Below, one piece after another: positions 1 to 6,428 of a stretch of 7,153 bases of DNA. This DNA is from Melioribacteraceae bacterium. GTDB taxonomy: Bacteria > Bacteroidota > Ignavibacteria > Ignavibacteriales > Melioribacteraceae. The translations under genes were made by a program, and so were the position numbers. The stretch covers positions 1-7,153 of the forward strand of contig JAQICK010000064.1 of the NCBI GenBank assembly GCA_027858595.1. The letters run 5' to 3'. Numbering within the stretch: position 1 is the stretch's first letter; each line of letters opens with the position of its first letter. Below the pieces are notes generated by a model, which was given only the letters and a program-made list of their open reading frames with translations, made no database searches and was not told the origin of the DNA.

Positions 1-4
1 TATT

Positions 5-2176
5 TTAAGATGTGGCATCAAATCTTTCTACTGAAAAAATATCTTTGTTCTTTTTCAAACGTTCAATTAATCTATTTAAATGATCTAAATCATTAACAAA
101 AACAGCAACAGTTCCAGTAAAAAGTGAATCTTTAGAGGTGATATTCATTGCCTTTATATTTGTATTATTAAAACTAGTAATTGAATTTGAAATAAATGAA
201 AGTAGTCCAGGTTTATCCTCACCACGTATATTTATACCAGCGACAAAAGATGCTCCCTTATCAGTGGACCAATTAACCGTAACTAATTTATGCTCATCTG
301 TTTTTACCATATGAATCAAATTATTGCAATCTCGTCTATGAATTTTTATTCCTTCACCAATTGTAATATATCCAACAATAGGATCCCCTGGAATTGGATT
401 GCAACAACGTGCAAAATTATGTTCAATTCCACTGTAATCTCTATCTACAACAATTCCTTTATTAGAACTTCTTGCAACTCTAGCAAAATCATTAAATTCT
501 AGCTCTTCAGGTAACTTTTCTACAATTTTTGCCGGCGGAGCAAGTATTTCATCCAAATCCAATTTATTATGTGCAATTGCAGCATAAAATTGGCTATTGT
601 TATCTAGCTTTAGTCTTCTAACTAATTTGTCAAATTCATCTTGTTGAAAAATCTTTTTAATTTTTTTTAATTTCTTTTCCCAAATATCTTTCCCTGATTG
701 TATTACTCTATCTTCTTCTTGGTTTAAATATTTACGAATATTTGCTTTTGCTTTATGTGTTTCAACAAATTGAAGCCAGTTTTTATTTGGTTTCTGATTT
801 TTGGAAGTAATTATATCAACTTGATCTCCACTGTGGAGCATGGTATTTAGAGGAACAATTTTTCCATTAACTTTTGCTCCAATACAATTATATCCTACGT
901 TACTGTGAATATCAAAAGCAAAATCAACTGGTGTTGACTTCTTTGGTAATCTTCTTAAATCGCCTTTAGGTGTAAACGCATAAATCTCGTCCTGGTAAAG
1001 GTTTAGCTTAAAACTAGAAAGTAATTCTTTTGGTGCTTCAGTTTTTTCAACATTTTGAAAAATATCTCTTACCCAGTTTACCCACTCCTCCATTTCAGAA
1101 TCAGTTTGGTTAAAACTCTCTTTATATTTCCAGTGAGCCGCAACTCCCTTTTCAGCAATTTCGTGCATTTTCCTAGTTCTTATTTGTATCTCAACATGCT
1201 TGCCATCAGGGCCAATTACAGTATTGTGAATTGACTGATAATTATTCTTTTTTGGAATTGATATGTAATCCTTAAATCTATCTATAGGATTATAAATTTG
1301 ATTAACAACACCTAAAACGTAGTAACACTCATTTGGATCATTGCTCTCTATAATAATTCTTATTGCTAATAAATCGTAAATATTATCTATAGTTGTATTT
1401 AACTTTAACAATTTTTTAAAAATAGAATAGATATGTTTTGCTCTACCACTAATTTCAAACTTTAGTCCATGTTCCCTTAATTTTTGCTCCAAAGGAGAAA
1501 CAAACTTTTTGATATATGTTTCCCGTTCTCTTCTCTTGCTTTTTATCTGCCTTGCAATTTGGTCGTATTCTTTATGATTTAGATATTTAAAAGATAAATC
1601 CTCAAGTTCCCATTTAATTTTACCAAGCCCAAATCGGTTAGCAAAGGGAGCATAAATTTCTTTAGTCTCTTTAGCAATTCTTCTTTGTTTTAGTTGTGGA
1701 ACAAATTCTAGGGTTCGCATATTGTGTAATCTATCTGCAAATTTTACTAAAATTACTCTAATATCTTTAATCATTGAGAGAAGAAGTTTTCGATAATTTT
1801 CAGCTTGAGTTAAATCTTGCCCTGTAAAAACTCCGCTTATTTTGGTTACACCATCTACAATATCAGCGACTTCTTGAGAGAACTCTTTGGCAATAAATTC
1901 TAAACTAAAGTCTGTATCTTCTACTACATCGTGGAGCAAAGCAACAACAACCGAAATATCATCAAGTGGCATTTCACTTGCCACAATAATTGCAACCTGA
2001 TATGGATGCAAAAAGTACGGCTCTCCAGATGATCTAAAATCATTTTTATGTGCTTCAAAGCTAAGTTTAAATGCACGCGAAATCATATCTTCATCGACTT
2101 TGCTAAGATGAGATTTACAAATCTTAAGCAAGTCATCAAGTAATTCTTTTCTATATTTTTCTGTTAATTCTTGCAT
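5..2176 (-). CDS. rel: Bifunctional (p)ppGpp synthetase/hydrolase, RelA/SpoT (Rel) family
   Basis: Makes (p)ppGpp by transferring pyrophosphate from ATP to GDP/GTP and hydrolyses it again; this is the stringent-response enzyme, cytosolic and ribosome-associated. The 723 residues are full length for a long RSH protein. The N-terminal HD hydrolase shows H57, HDVVEDT (82-88) and FADRLHN (146-152), so hydrolysis looks intact. The synthetase domain (about 240-350) has GRAKHIYSI (244-252), RFKD (300-303), the YQSIH segment from Y313 and VEIQIRT (328-334). The RxKD form is the one known from bifunctional Rel, whereas RelA-only enzymes carry ExDD. A TGS domain (about 395-457) follows, then a conserved-cysteine/zinc-finger region (C591, C592, H613, C617) and a C-terminal ACT domain (about 644-723). 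It lies 67 bp downstream of upp on the same strand and may be co-transcribed. The Shine-Dalgarno is weak (AGAG about 12 nt before the ATG). The family call is very safe; the choice between the symbols rel, relA and spoT is convention. Confidence 0.97.
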   Translation of the reverse strand: MQELTEKYRKELLDDLLKICKSHLSKVDEDMISRAFKLSFEAHKNDFRSSGEPYFLHPYQVAIIVASEMPLDDISVVVALLHDVVEDTDFSLEFIAKEFSQEVADIVDGVTKISGVFTGQDLTQAENYRKLLLSMIKDIRVILVKFADRLHNMRTLEFVPQLKQRRIAKETKEIYAPFANRFGLGKIKWELEDLSFKYLNHKEYDQIARQIKSKRRERETYIKKFVSPLEQKLREHGLKFEISGRAKHIYSIFKKLLKLNTTIDNIYDLLAIRIIIESNDPNECYYVLGVVNQIYNPIDRFKDYISIPKKNNYQSIHNTVIGPDGKHVEIQIRTRKMHEIAEKGVAAHWKYKESFNQTDSEMEEWVNWVRDIFQNVEKTEAPKELLSSFKLNLYQDEIYAFTPKGDLRRLPKKSTPVDFAFDIHSNVGYNCIGAKVNGKIVPLNTMLHSGDQVDIITSKNQKPNKNWLQFVETHKAKANIRKYLNQEEDRVIQSGKDIWEKKLKKIKKIFQQDEFDKLVRRLKLDNNSQFYAAIAHNKLDLDEILAPPAKIVEKLPEELEFNDFARVARSSNKGIVVDRDYSGIEHNFARCCNPIPGDPIVGYITIGEGIKIHRRDCNNLIHMVKTDEHKLVTVNWSTDKGASFVAGINIRGEDKPGLLSFISNSITSFNNTNIKAMNITSKDSLFTGTVAVFVNDLDHLNRLIERLKKNKDIFSVERFDATS

Positions 2177-2243
2177 TTATGTGGCATGCTCTAAGTGATT
2201 ATTTTACAACAAATTAGCTTATTTAATTTAACAAAACACATAT

Positions 2244-2909
2244 CTACAATGTCCCAAAAGTTCTATCTCCAGCATCACCTAACCCAGGAACAATATAAGC
2301 ACTAGCATTTAATTCTCTATCAAGTTGTGCAGTATATATTTTAACATTAGGATGCTCTTGCTCCATTTTATTTACACCTTCGGGAGCAGCAATAAGACTA
2401 GCCATTATTATTTCAGATGCTCCCCTTCCTTTCAAAAATTGTGTAGCAACAGAAGCACTTCCTCCGGTGGCTAGCATTGGATCAAGAATAATTACTGTAG
2501 ATGCTCCCAAGTTTTTCGGAGCTTTGTAATAATATTCTACTGGTTGAAAAGTTTTTTCATCTCTTTGTAAACCTATGTGTCCAACTTTTGCGTATGGAAT
2601 CATTTCAATAAATGCTTCCACTAGACTTAATCCTGCTCTTAGAATAGGAACTAAAATTATGTCTTTTTTAACCTTATGACCAATTGTAACTTCCAGGGGA
2701 GTTTTAACAGAAATTTCAGTTAGTTCAAAGTTTTTACTTACTTCTGAAGCAAGAATATATGCTATTCTTTTTAAAGCTAATCTAAATTGATACTCTTTTG
2801 TTTCTTCATCCCGAAGATAAGTGATATCTCTTTTAATTAGAGGATTATTAATTACAGTTAAGTTTTTCATCTGTGTATGAACTGTATTTTTGTCAGATGG
2901 TACTTGCAT
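2244..2909 (-). CDS. upp: Uracil phosphoribosyltransferase
   Basis: Pyrimidine salvage enzyme: uracil + PRPP gives UMP + pyrophosphate, in the cytosol. Its 221 residues compare with about 208 for typical family members, the excess being a 13-residue N-terminal extension. Visible motifs are VPILRAGL (87-94), the PRPP-binding loop DPMLATGGS (143-151), AAPEG (174-178) and the diagnostic C-terminal uracil-binding segment PGLGDAGDRTFGT (208-220). A second Met at residue 14 (MKNLTVINNP) would give the classical length, but AGAGGAA sits about 5 nt before the first ATG and nothing comparable precedes Met14, so I keep the longer form. The gene is 257 bp downstream of der and 67 bp upstream of rel on the same strand. 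I see no convincing TAnnTTTG promoter directly upstream; transcription may come from der or from an unrecognised promoter in the structured spacer. Confidence 0.96.
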   Translation of the reverse strand: MQVPSDKNTVHTQMKNLTVINNPLIKRDITYLRDEETKEYQFRLALKRIAYILASEVSKNFELTEISVKTPLEVTIGHKVKKDIILVPILRAGLSLVEAFIEMIPYAKVGHIGLQRDEKTFQPVEYYYKAPKNLGASTVIILDPMLATGGSASVATQFLKGRGASEIIMASLIAAPEGVNKMEQEHPNVKIYTAQLDRELNASAYIVPGLGDAGDRTFGTL

Positions 2910-2914
2910 TTATA

Positions 2915-2921
2915 TTCCTCT
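2915..2921 (-). promoter_or_regulatory. Ribosome-binding site deciding the upp start
   Basis: The minus strand reads AGAGGAA, ending 5 nt before the ATG at 2909-2907. It supports the 221-residue Upp start over the internal Met14, which lacks a purine-rich leader. It lies immediately downstream of the structured stem at 2935-2990, so folding of that leader could affect its accessibility (inference). Confidence 0.65.
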
Positions 2922-2934
2922 TCTTTGTTTATAA

Positions 2935-2990
2935 ATAATGCTGAGTTCTCCCAAAGGGATGCAAACTGCATAATTAACTCAGCATTTTTT
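2935..2990. other. Long stem enclosing two mini-hairpins, upstream of upp
   Basis: AATGCTGAGTT (2937-2947) pairs perfectly with AACTCAGCATT (2976-2986), an 11-bp stem. After one T-T mismatch three more A-T pairs can form (2933-2935 with 2988-2990). Inside the stem are two small hairpins: TCCC/GGGA (2949-2952 / 2956-2959, 3-nt loop) and ATGCA/TGCAT (2959-2963 / 2967-2971, 3-nt loop); A2959 can be in only one of them. The whole is a compact three-way junction. On the plus strand a run of seven T (2985-2991) follows the stem, which resembles an intrinsic terminator, but no plus-strand gene lies upstream. On the minus strand it would sit in the upp leader, ending about 14 nt before the Shine-Dalgarno. 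I do not recognise a known riboswitch class. A leader structure, terminator or dispersed palindrome are all possible. Confidence 0.6.
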
Positions 2991-3009
2991 TACTATTCCA
3001 AAACATGCC

Positions 3010-3078
3010 GTCATTCCGTGATGCTCTTACACGGAATCTCATGAGGTGTCCGAGATGCTGAAATAAATTCAGCATGAC
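3010..3078. repeat. Cloverleaf-forming palindromic intergenic element
   Basis: All 69 bases fit a four-way junction with no unpaired junction bases. The outer stem is GTCA/TGAC (3010-3013 / 3075-3078). Arm 1 is TTCCGTG/CACGGAA (3014-3020 / 3030-3036, 9-nt loop). Arm 2 is TCTC/GAGA (3037-3040 / 3052-3055, 11-nt loop). Arm 3 is TGCTGAA/TTCAGCA (3056-3062 / 3068-3074, 5-nt loop). The style (GTCATTCCGTG..., ...TTCAGCATGAC) resembles dispersed intergenic palindromes that I recall from low-GC Bacteroidota-like and other genomes. Only one copy is present here, so its repeat status rests on that resemblance. It lies between the der stop and the upp start and would be transcribed if der and upp share a transcript. 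Confidence 0.65.
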
Positions 3079-3166
3079 AGTACTTTTTGGTTAACCAGAG
3101 CCTTTTTGAAAATTAAGAATGCTTACATTATTAGAACTCAGCCATAAAAAATATTATTTACTTGGT
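3079..3166. other. Remainder of the der-upp spacer
   Basis: No gene is supported here. It holds a 10-bp perfect palindrome TGGTTAACCA (3088-3097) and the decamer AGAACTCAGC (3133-3142), which is the exact reverse complement of 2940-2949 in the upp leader stem. I see no clear intrinsic terminator directly after the der stop on the minus strand, which leaves read-through into upp possible. Confidence 0.4.
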
Positions 3167-4498
3167 TCATTCTTCTTCTTTTGCATTTTTATTTTTTAAG
3201 CTAATGGTTATTGCAACACCATGAAAACCAAAATGCTTTCTCACTAAGCCTTCTAAAAATCTATGATATGAATCTGGAACATATTTAATTTCGTTTGCAA
3301 AAAATAGGAAAATTGGGTATTTGACTCCAACTTGAGTAATATATTTTATTTTAACTTCTTTTCCCGTTGATGTGGCAGGTGGTGGAGGTCTTTGAATATC
3401 TGGTAGCAATACATCATTTAGTTTGCTTGTAGAAATCTTTTTCTTTCTTTCAGATTCTACTTCCTTTGCTAAATCAATAACTTTAGTTATTCTTTGCTTT
3501 GTTGTGGAAGAAATAAATACAAAAGGAAGGTAGCTAACAGAACCAAGTTTATCTCTAGTTTTTATTTCAAAATCTCGTGCGGTGTTGGTCTCCTTATCCA
3601 TTAAATCCCATTTATTAATGGCAAGAATAATTCCCTTTCTTCGTTGAATTGCTTCATCAATAATTCTTTGATCTTGTTTCTCAACACCAAATTGTGCGTC
3701 AATCATTACAACTACAACATCAGCGTTTGCAATTGAACGCAAAGTTCTAACGTTGGAATAGAATTCAATATTTTCCTTTACTTTCGATTTTTTTCGTAAT
3801 CCAGCAGTATCTATTAATAGAATTTCTTCTCCATAATATTTTAGGGTGGAATTGATACTATCTCTAGTAGTGCCTGGAATATCTGTTACAATGCTTCTAT
3901 CAACTCCAAGCAATGCATTTGTAAGAGACGATTTACCTGCATTCGGACGACCAACTATTGCTATTTTAAGACGTGGATCTTCATCATCAGAAAACGCATC
4001 AAAATCAATTTTTTCAAGAAGTGCATCAAGAACGTCACCTAAGTTTCTACCATGAGTAGCTGAAATATCGATAACATCTCCAACACCAAGATTCCAAAAC
4101 TCAGCAGCTTGTAATCCCATTGTTGCATTATCTAATTTGTTTACCAAAACAATTACTGGTTTGTTAGATGAATGTAACATCCTTGCAATTTCTTGATCTA
4201 TTGGAGTTAACCCATCGCGTCCATCTGTAATAAATAAAATTGCATCTGCTTCTTCAAGTGCAATTTCAACTTGCTCGCGTATTGCGGTTTCAAATAACTC
4301 TGGCGAGTTTGGAACATATCCACCAGTATCAATTAGTTGAAAATTCTGTCCATTCCAATCGGAGTAGCCATAATGTCTATCGCGCGTTACGCCACTTTCA
4401 TCATCAACAATTGCATTTTTTGTTTTTGTAAGCCTGTTAAAAAGTGTAGATTTACCAACATTTGGTCTCCCTACAATTACAACTAATGGTGTGCTCAT
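3167..4498 (-). CDS. der: Ribosome biogenesis GTPase Der (EngA), two tandem G domains
   Basis: Essential GTPase that binds the 50S subunit and is needed for its maturation. Its 443 residues are typical. G domain 1 shows P-loop GRPNVGKS (10-17), a G2 Thr in GVTRD (36-40), DTGG (57-60), NKLD (120-123) and SAT (146-148). G domain 2 shows GRPNAGKS (183-190), PGTTRD (208-213), DTAG (230-233), NKWD (295-298) and an SST-type G5 near 330. The C-terminal KH-like domain (about 355-437) contains the family segment QRPPPP (369-374) and a KYPIF...F core. The tail is short and charged. The start is the first ATG, with AAGGAA about 10 nt upstream and a Bacteroidota-type promoter behind it. The gene is divergent from ettA and upstream of upp and rel on its strand. 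All nucleotide-binding motifs look intact; nothing suggests transfer. Confidence 0.98.
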   Translation of the reverse strand: MSTPLVVIVGRPNVGKSTLFNRLTKTKNAIVDDESGVTRDRHYGYSDWNGQNFQLIDTGGYVPNSPELFETAIREQVEIALEEADAILFITDGRDGLTPIDQEIARMLHSSNKPVIVLVNKLDNATMGLQAAEFWNLGVGDVIDISATHGRNLGDVLDALLEKIDFDAFSDDEDPRLKIAIVGRPNAGKSSLTNALLGVDRSIVTDIPGTTRDSINSTLKYYGEEILLIDTAGLRKKSKVKENIEFYSNVRTLRSIANADVVVVMIDAQFGVEKQDQRIIDEAIQRRKGIILAINKWDLMDKETNTARDFEIKTRDKLGSVSYLPFVFISSTTKQRITKVIDLAKEVESERKKKISTSKLNDVLLPDIQRPPPPATSTGKEVKIKYITQVGVKYPIFLFFANEIKYVPDSYHRFLEGLVRKHFGFHGVAITISLKNKNAKEEE

Positions 4499-4524
4499 AT
4501 TCTTTATTCCTTTTTATCTAACCG

Positions 4525-4555
4525 CAAATTTAACTAAATAAGGCTTTAATAAAAA
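4525..4555 (-). promoter_or_regulatory. Bacteroidota-type promoter for der
   Basis: On the minus strand TAAATTTG (4532-4525) matches TAnnTTTG exactly and is followed by C. The -33 element is TTTT (4555-4552) instead of TTTG, with a 19-nt spacer. The der ATG is about 26 nt further on. The match to the consensus established for the primary sigma factor of Bacteroidota is good; the start site itself is inferred. Confidence 0.6.
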
Positions 4556-4563
4556 GAGTTGAA

Positions 4564-4595
4564 TTTGCCACGCATCAATGAATTGAGTACTTTTG
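4564..4595 (+). promoter_or_regulatory. Bacteroidota-type promoter for ettA
   Basis: TTTG (4564-4567), a 20-nt spacer and TACTTTTG (4588-4595) give complete matches to both elements of the TTTG / TAnnTTTG consensus. Transcription would begin a few bases downstream, leaving a short leader before the ATG at 4628. The promoter does not overlap that of der; the two -33 elements lie about 8 bp apart, so they form a compact divergent pair. Confidence 0.7.
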
Positions 4596-4627
4596 CATAT
4601 TATTATTAAAGAATAAATGAGGAAACA

Positions 4628-6310
4628 ATGGCTGATGACGATAAAAAGATAATTTACTCAATGTACAAAGTGAGTAAGTTTTACGATAAAACTCCTATAA
4701 TAAAGGATATATCCCTTTCATATTTTTACGGGGCAAAGATTGGAGTGCTTGGACTTAATGGTTCTGGTAAAAGTACACTATTAAAAATTCTTGCTGGAAC
4801 TGATAAAGATTTTAATGGCGAGACTTCAATTGCTCAAGGTTTTACAATCGGTTATCTTGAACAAGAGCCGAAATTGGATGAAACTAAAACAGTTAAAGAA
4901 ATAGTGCAAGAAGGAGTTCAAGAAATTGTTGATTTACTTCAAGAATATGATGATATAAACGCAAAGTTTGCTGAACCAATGAGCGATGACGAAATGACCG
5001 CACTCATTGAGCGTCAAGGCAAAGTTCAAGAATTGATTGATACTAAAGATGCTTGGGATATTGATTCAAAATTGGATATGGCAATGGATACGCTTGGATG
5101 TCCACCTGCAGATACTTTAGTAAAGGTAATTTCTGGTGGTGAAAAAAGACGTGTTGCCCTCACAAGACTATTATTACAGAAACCCGATATTTTGCTTTTA
5201 GATGAGCCTACAAACCATCTTGATGCTGAAACAGTATTATGGTTAGAAGCGGAGTTAAATCGCTATCCAGGAACAATTATAGCTGTAACTCACGATAGAT
5301 ACTTTTTAGATAATGTAGCTGGTTGGATTTTGGAACTTGATAAAGGCGAAGGAATTCCTTGGAAAGGAAATTATTCCTCATGGTTAGAGCAAAAACAAGA
5401 TAGATTAAAACAAGAAGAGAAAAGCGAAAGCGATAGACAAAAAACTCTTGCTCGCGAGTTGGAATGGATTAGAATGTCGCCAAAAGGACGGCATGCAAAA
5501 TCGAAAGCAAGAATTAGTAGCTACGAAGAGATGCTTAAAAATGAAAGCGAAGGAAGACAAAAAGATTTGCAATTGTATATTCCAGCAGGTCCAAGACTTG
5601 GTAATGTAGTAATTGAAGCAGAAAATGTTGCAAAATCGTTTGGAGAAAAAGTACTTTGCGATGATATGAACTTCAAATTGCCTCCTGGAGGAATTGTTGG
5701 AATTATTGGTCCTAATGGTGCTGGTAAAACAACTCTTTTTAATATGATTACAGAAAAAATAAAACAAGATAGTGGTAATTTCACTATTGGAGAAACTGTA
5801 AAGATTGCATATGTTGACCAAAGCCGAGATGCTTTAGATCCTGATAAATCTATTTGGGAAATGATTAGCGGTGGTAACGAAATAATTCAATTAGGAAATA
5901 GAGAACTTAACTCGCGAGCTTATGTAGGGCAGTTTAATTTTGGTGGCGGTTTACAGAAGAAAAAAGTTGGTGTTCTATCAGGTGGTGAAAGAAATCGTGT
6001 TCAACTTGCTATGGTATTAAAAGAAGGTGCAAATGTAATTCTTTTGGATGAGCCAACAAACGATCTTGATGTTAACACTATGCGTGCTCTTGAAGAAGGC
6101 TTACTCAATTTTGCTGGATGTGCAGTTGTTATTAGCCATGATAGATGGTTTTTGGATAGAATTTGTACACACATGTTAGCTTTTGAAGGCGATAGTAAAG
6201 TAGTTTGGTTTGAAGGCAATTTCTCTGATTATCAAGAAAATAGAAAAGAAAGACTTGGTAGTGCAGCTGAAATTCCACAAAGAATTAAATATAAAAAACT
6301 TACCAGATAA
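4628..6310 (+). CDS. ettA: Energy-dependent translational throttle protein EttA (ABC-F ATPase)
   Basis: Cytosolic ABC-F protein with no membrane segments. In E. coli EttA binds the ribosomal E site and gates entry into elongation according to the ATP/ADP ratio. Its 560 residues compare with 555 in E. coli, and many stretches match closely as I recall that sequence, including the C-terminal RIKYK. Domain 1: Walker A GLNGSGKST (42-50), signature SGGE (169-172), Walker B with D192-E193, H-loop H222. The arm insert lies at about 95-137. The interdomain linker (about 245-325), which contacts P-site tRNA in EttA, has KGRHAKSKAR. Domain 2: Walker A GPNGAGKT (361-368), SGGE (451-454), D474-E475, H504. 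The start is ATG 4628 with GAGG five nt upstream; an ATG at 4617 is out of frame. It has its own promoter and terminator, so it is probably monocistronic. The EttA subfamily is strongly favoured over Uup or antibiotic-resistance ABC-F proteins. Confidence 0.97.
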   Translation: MADDDKKIIYSMYKVSKFYDKTPIIKDISLSYFYGAKIGVLGLNGSGKSTLLKILAGTDKDFNGETSIAQGFTIGYLEQEPKLDETKTVKEIVQEGVQEIVDLLQEYDDINAKFAEPMSDDEMTALIERQGKVQELIDTKDAWDIDSKLDMAMDTLGCPPADTLVKVISGGEKRRVALTRLLLQKPDILLLDEPTNHLDAETVLWLEAELNRYPGTIIAVTHDRYFLDNVAGWILELDKGEGIPWKGNYSSWLEQKQDRLKQEEKSESDRQKTLARELEWIRMSPKGRHAKSKARISSYEEMLKNESEGRQKDLQLYIPAGPRLGNVVIEAENVAKSFGEKVLCDDMNFKLPPGGIVGIIGPNGAGKTTLFNMITEKIKQDSGNFTIGETVKIAYVDQSRDALDPDKSIWEMISGGNEIIQLGNRELNSRAYVGQFNFGGGLQKKKVGVLSGGERNRVQLAMVLKEGANVILLDEPTNDLDVNTMRALEEGLLNFAGCAVVISHDRWFLDRICTHMLAFEGDSKVVWFEGNFSDYQENRKERLGSAAEIPQRIKYKKLTR

Positions 6311-6348
6311 AAGATTAGCCACGAATTCACGAATAAGAAATTCACAAA
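6311..6348. other. Short spacer with a CACGAAT direct repeat
   Basis: CACGAAT occurs twice, 8 bp apart (6320-6326 and 6328-6334), followed by ATTCAC (6340-6345). It resembles the GCCACGAATTCACGAAT-style debris seen in intergenic DNA of Bacteroidota-like genomes. No function is assigned. Confidence 0.3.
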
Positions 6349-6376
6349 AAAAGGTGAGGAATTCTCCTCACCTTTT
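6349..6376 (+). terminator. Intrinsic terminator after ettA
   Basis: AAAAGGTGAGGA (6349-6360), loop ATTC (6361-6364), TCCTCACCTTTT (6365-6376) form a perfect 12-bp stem whose 8-bp GC-richer core is followed by a T run. It starts 38 nt after the ettA stop. The symmetrical A and T runs mean it could also stop minus-strand transcription entering from the right. Confidence 0.85.
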
Positions 6377-6415
6377 AATACTAAAGTTTACAAACATCAA
6401 CAAGCTGAAACAGAT

Positions 6416-6420
6416 AGGGA
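6416..6420 (+). promoter_or_regulatory. Ribosome-binding site deciding the start of the last gene
   Basis: AGGGA ends 8 nt before ATG 6429. It sets the start at the signal-peptide methionine. The same frame is open upstream to an ATG at 6210, but that start would lie inside ettA and read through the terminator. Confidence 0.65.
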
Positions 6421-6428
6421 CAATCAAT

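Noticed and set aside
290..502. Open frames antisense to rel, der and ettA (for example 290-502, 3846-4055, 4240-4431, 5405-5821, 6001-6219)
   Set aside because: They lie wholly opposite or out of frame with strongly conserved genes and have no domain resemblance or translation signals; they are shadow frames.
651..670. T-rich tract within rel (encoding a Lys-rich stretch near residues 502-508)
   Set aside because: It is slippage-prone by composition, but the frame is intact on both sides and the region is a linker; no sign of programmed frameshifting.
10..2187. Nine-base direct repeat ATGTGGCAT at 10-18 and 2179-2187, flanking rel almost exactly
   Set aside because: It looks like a target-site duplication but rel is a core gene without mobile features and the 10-18 copy is coding sequence; most likely coincidence.
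2210..2235. Possible rel promoter on the minus strand (TTTG at 2235-2232, TAATTTG at 2216-2210)
   Set aside because: The spacer is only 15 nt and the -7 element lacks one base of TAnnTTTG, so in such AT-rich DNA it could be chance. It remains a weak candidate.
2974..3075. A 33-codon minus-strand open frame inside the der-upp spacer
   Set aside because: It begins inside the cloverleaf element and ends inside the upp leader stem, so its codons are palindrome sequence; it has no ribosome-binding site. Such frames are typical spurious translations of intergenic repeats.
3010..3078. tRNA or tRNA-like gene
   Set aside because: The cloverleaf has a 4-bp outer stem, no T-loop or D-loop consensus and no 7-bp acceptor stem with CCA.
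6210..6428. In-frame upstream extension of the last gene to an ATG at 6210
   Set aside because: It would overlap the end of ettA by about 100 bp and translate through the intrinsic terminator. The signal peptide and AGGGA site place the start at 6429.
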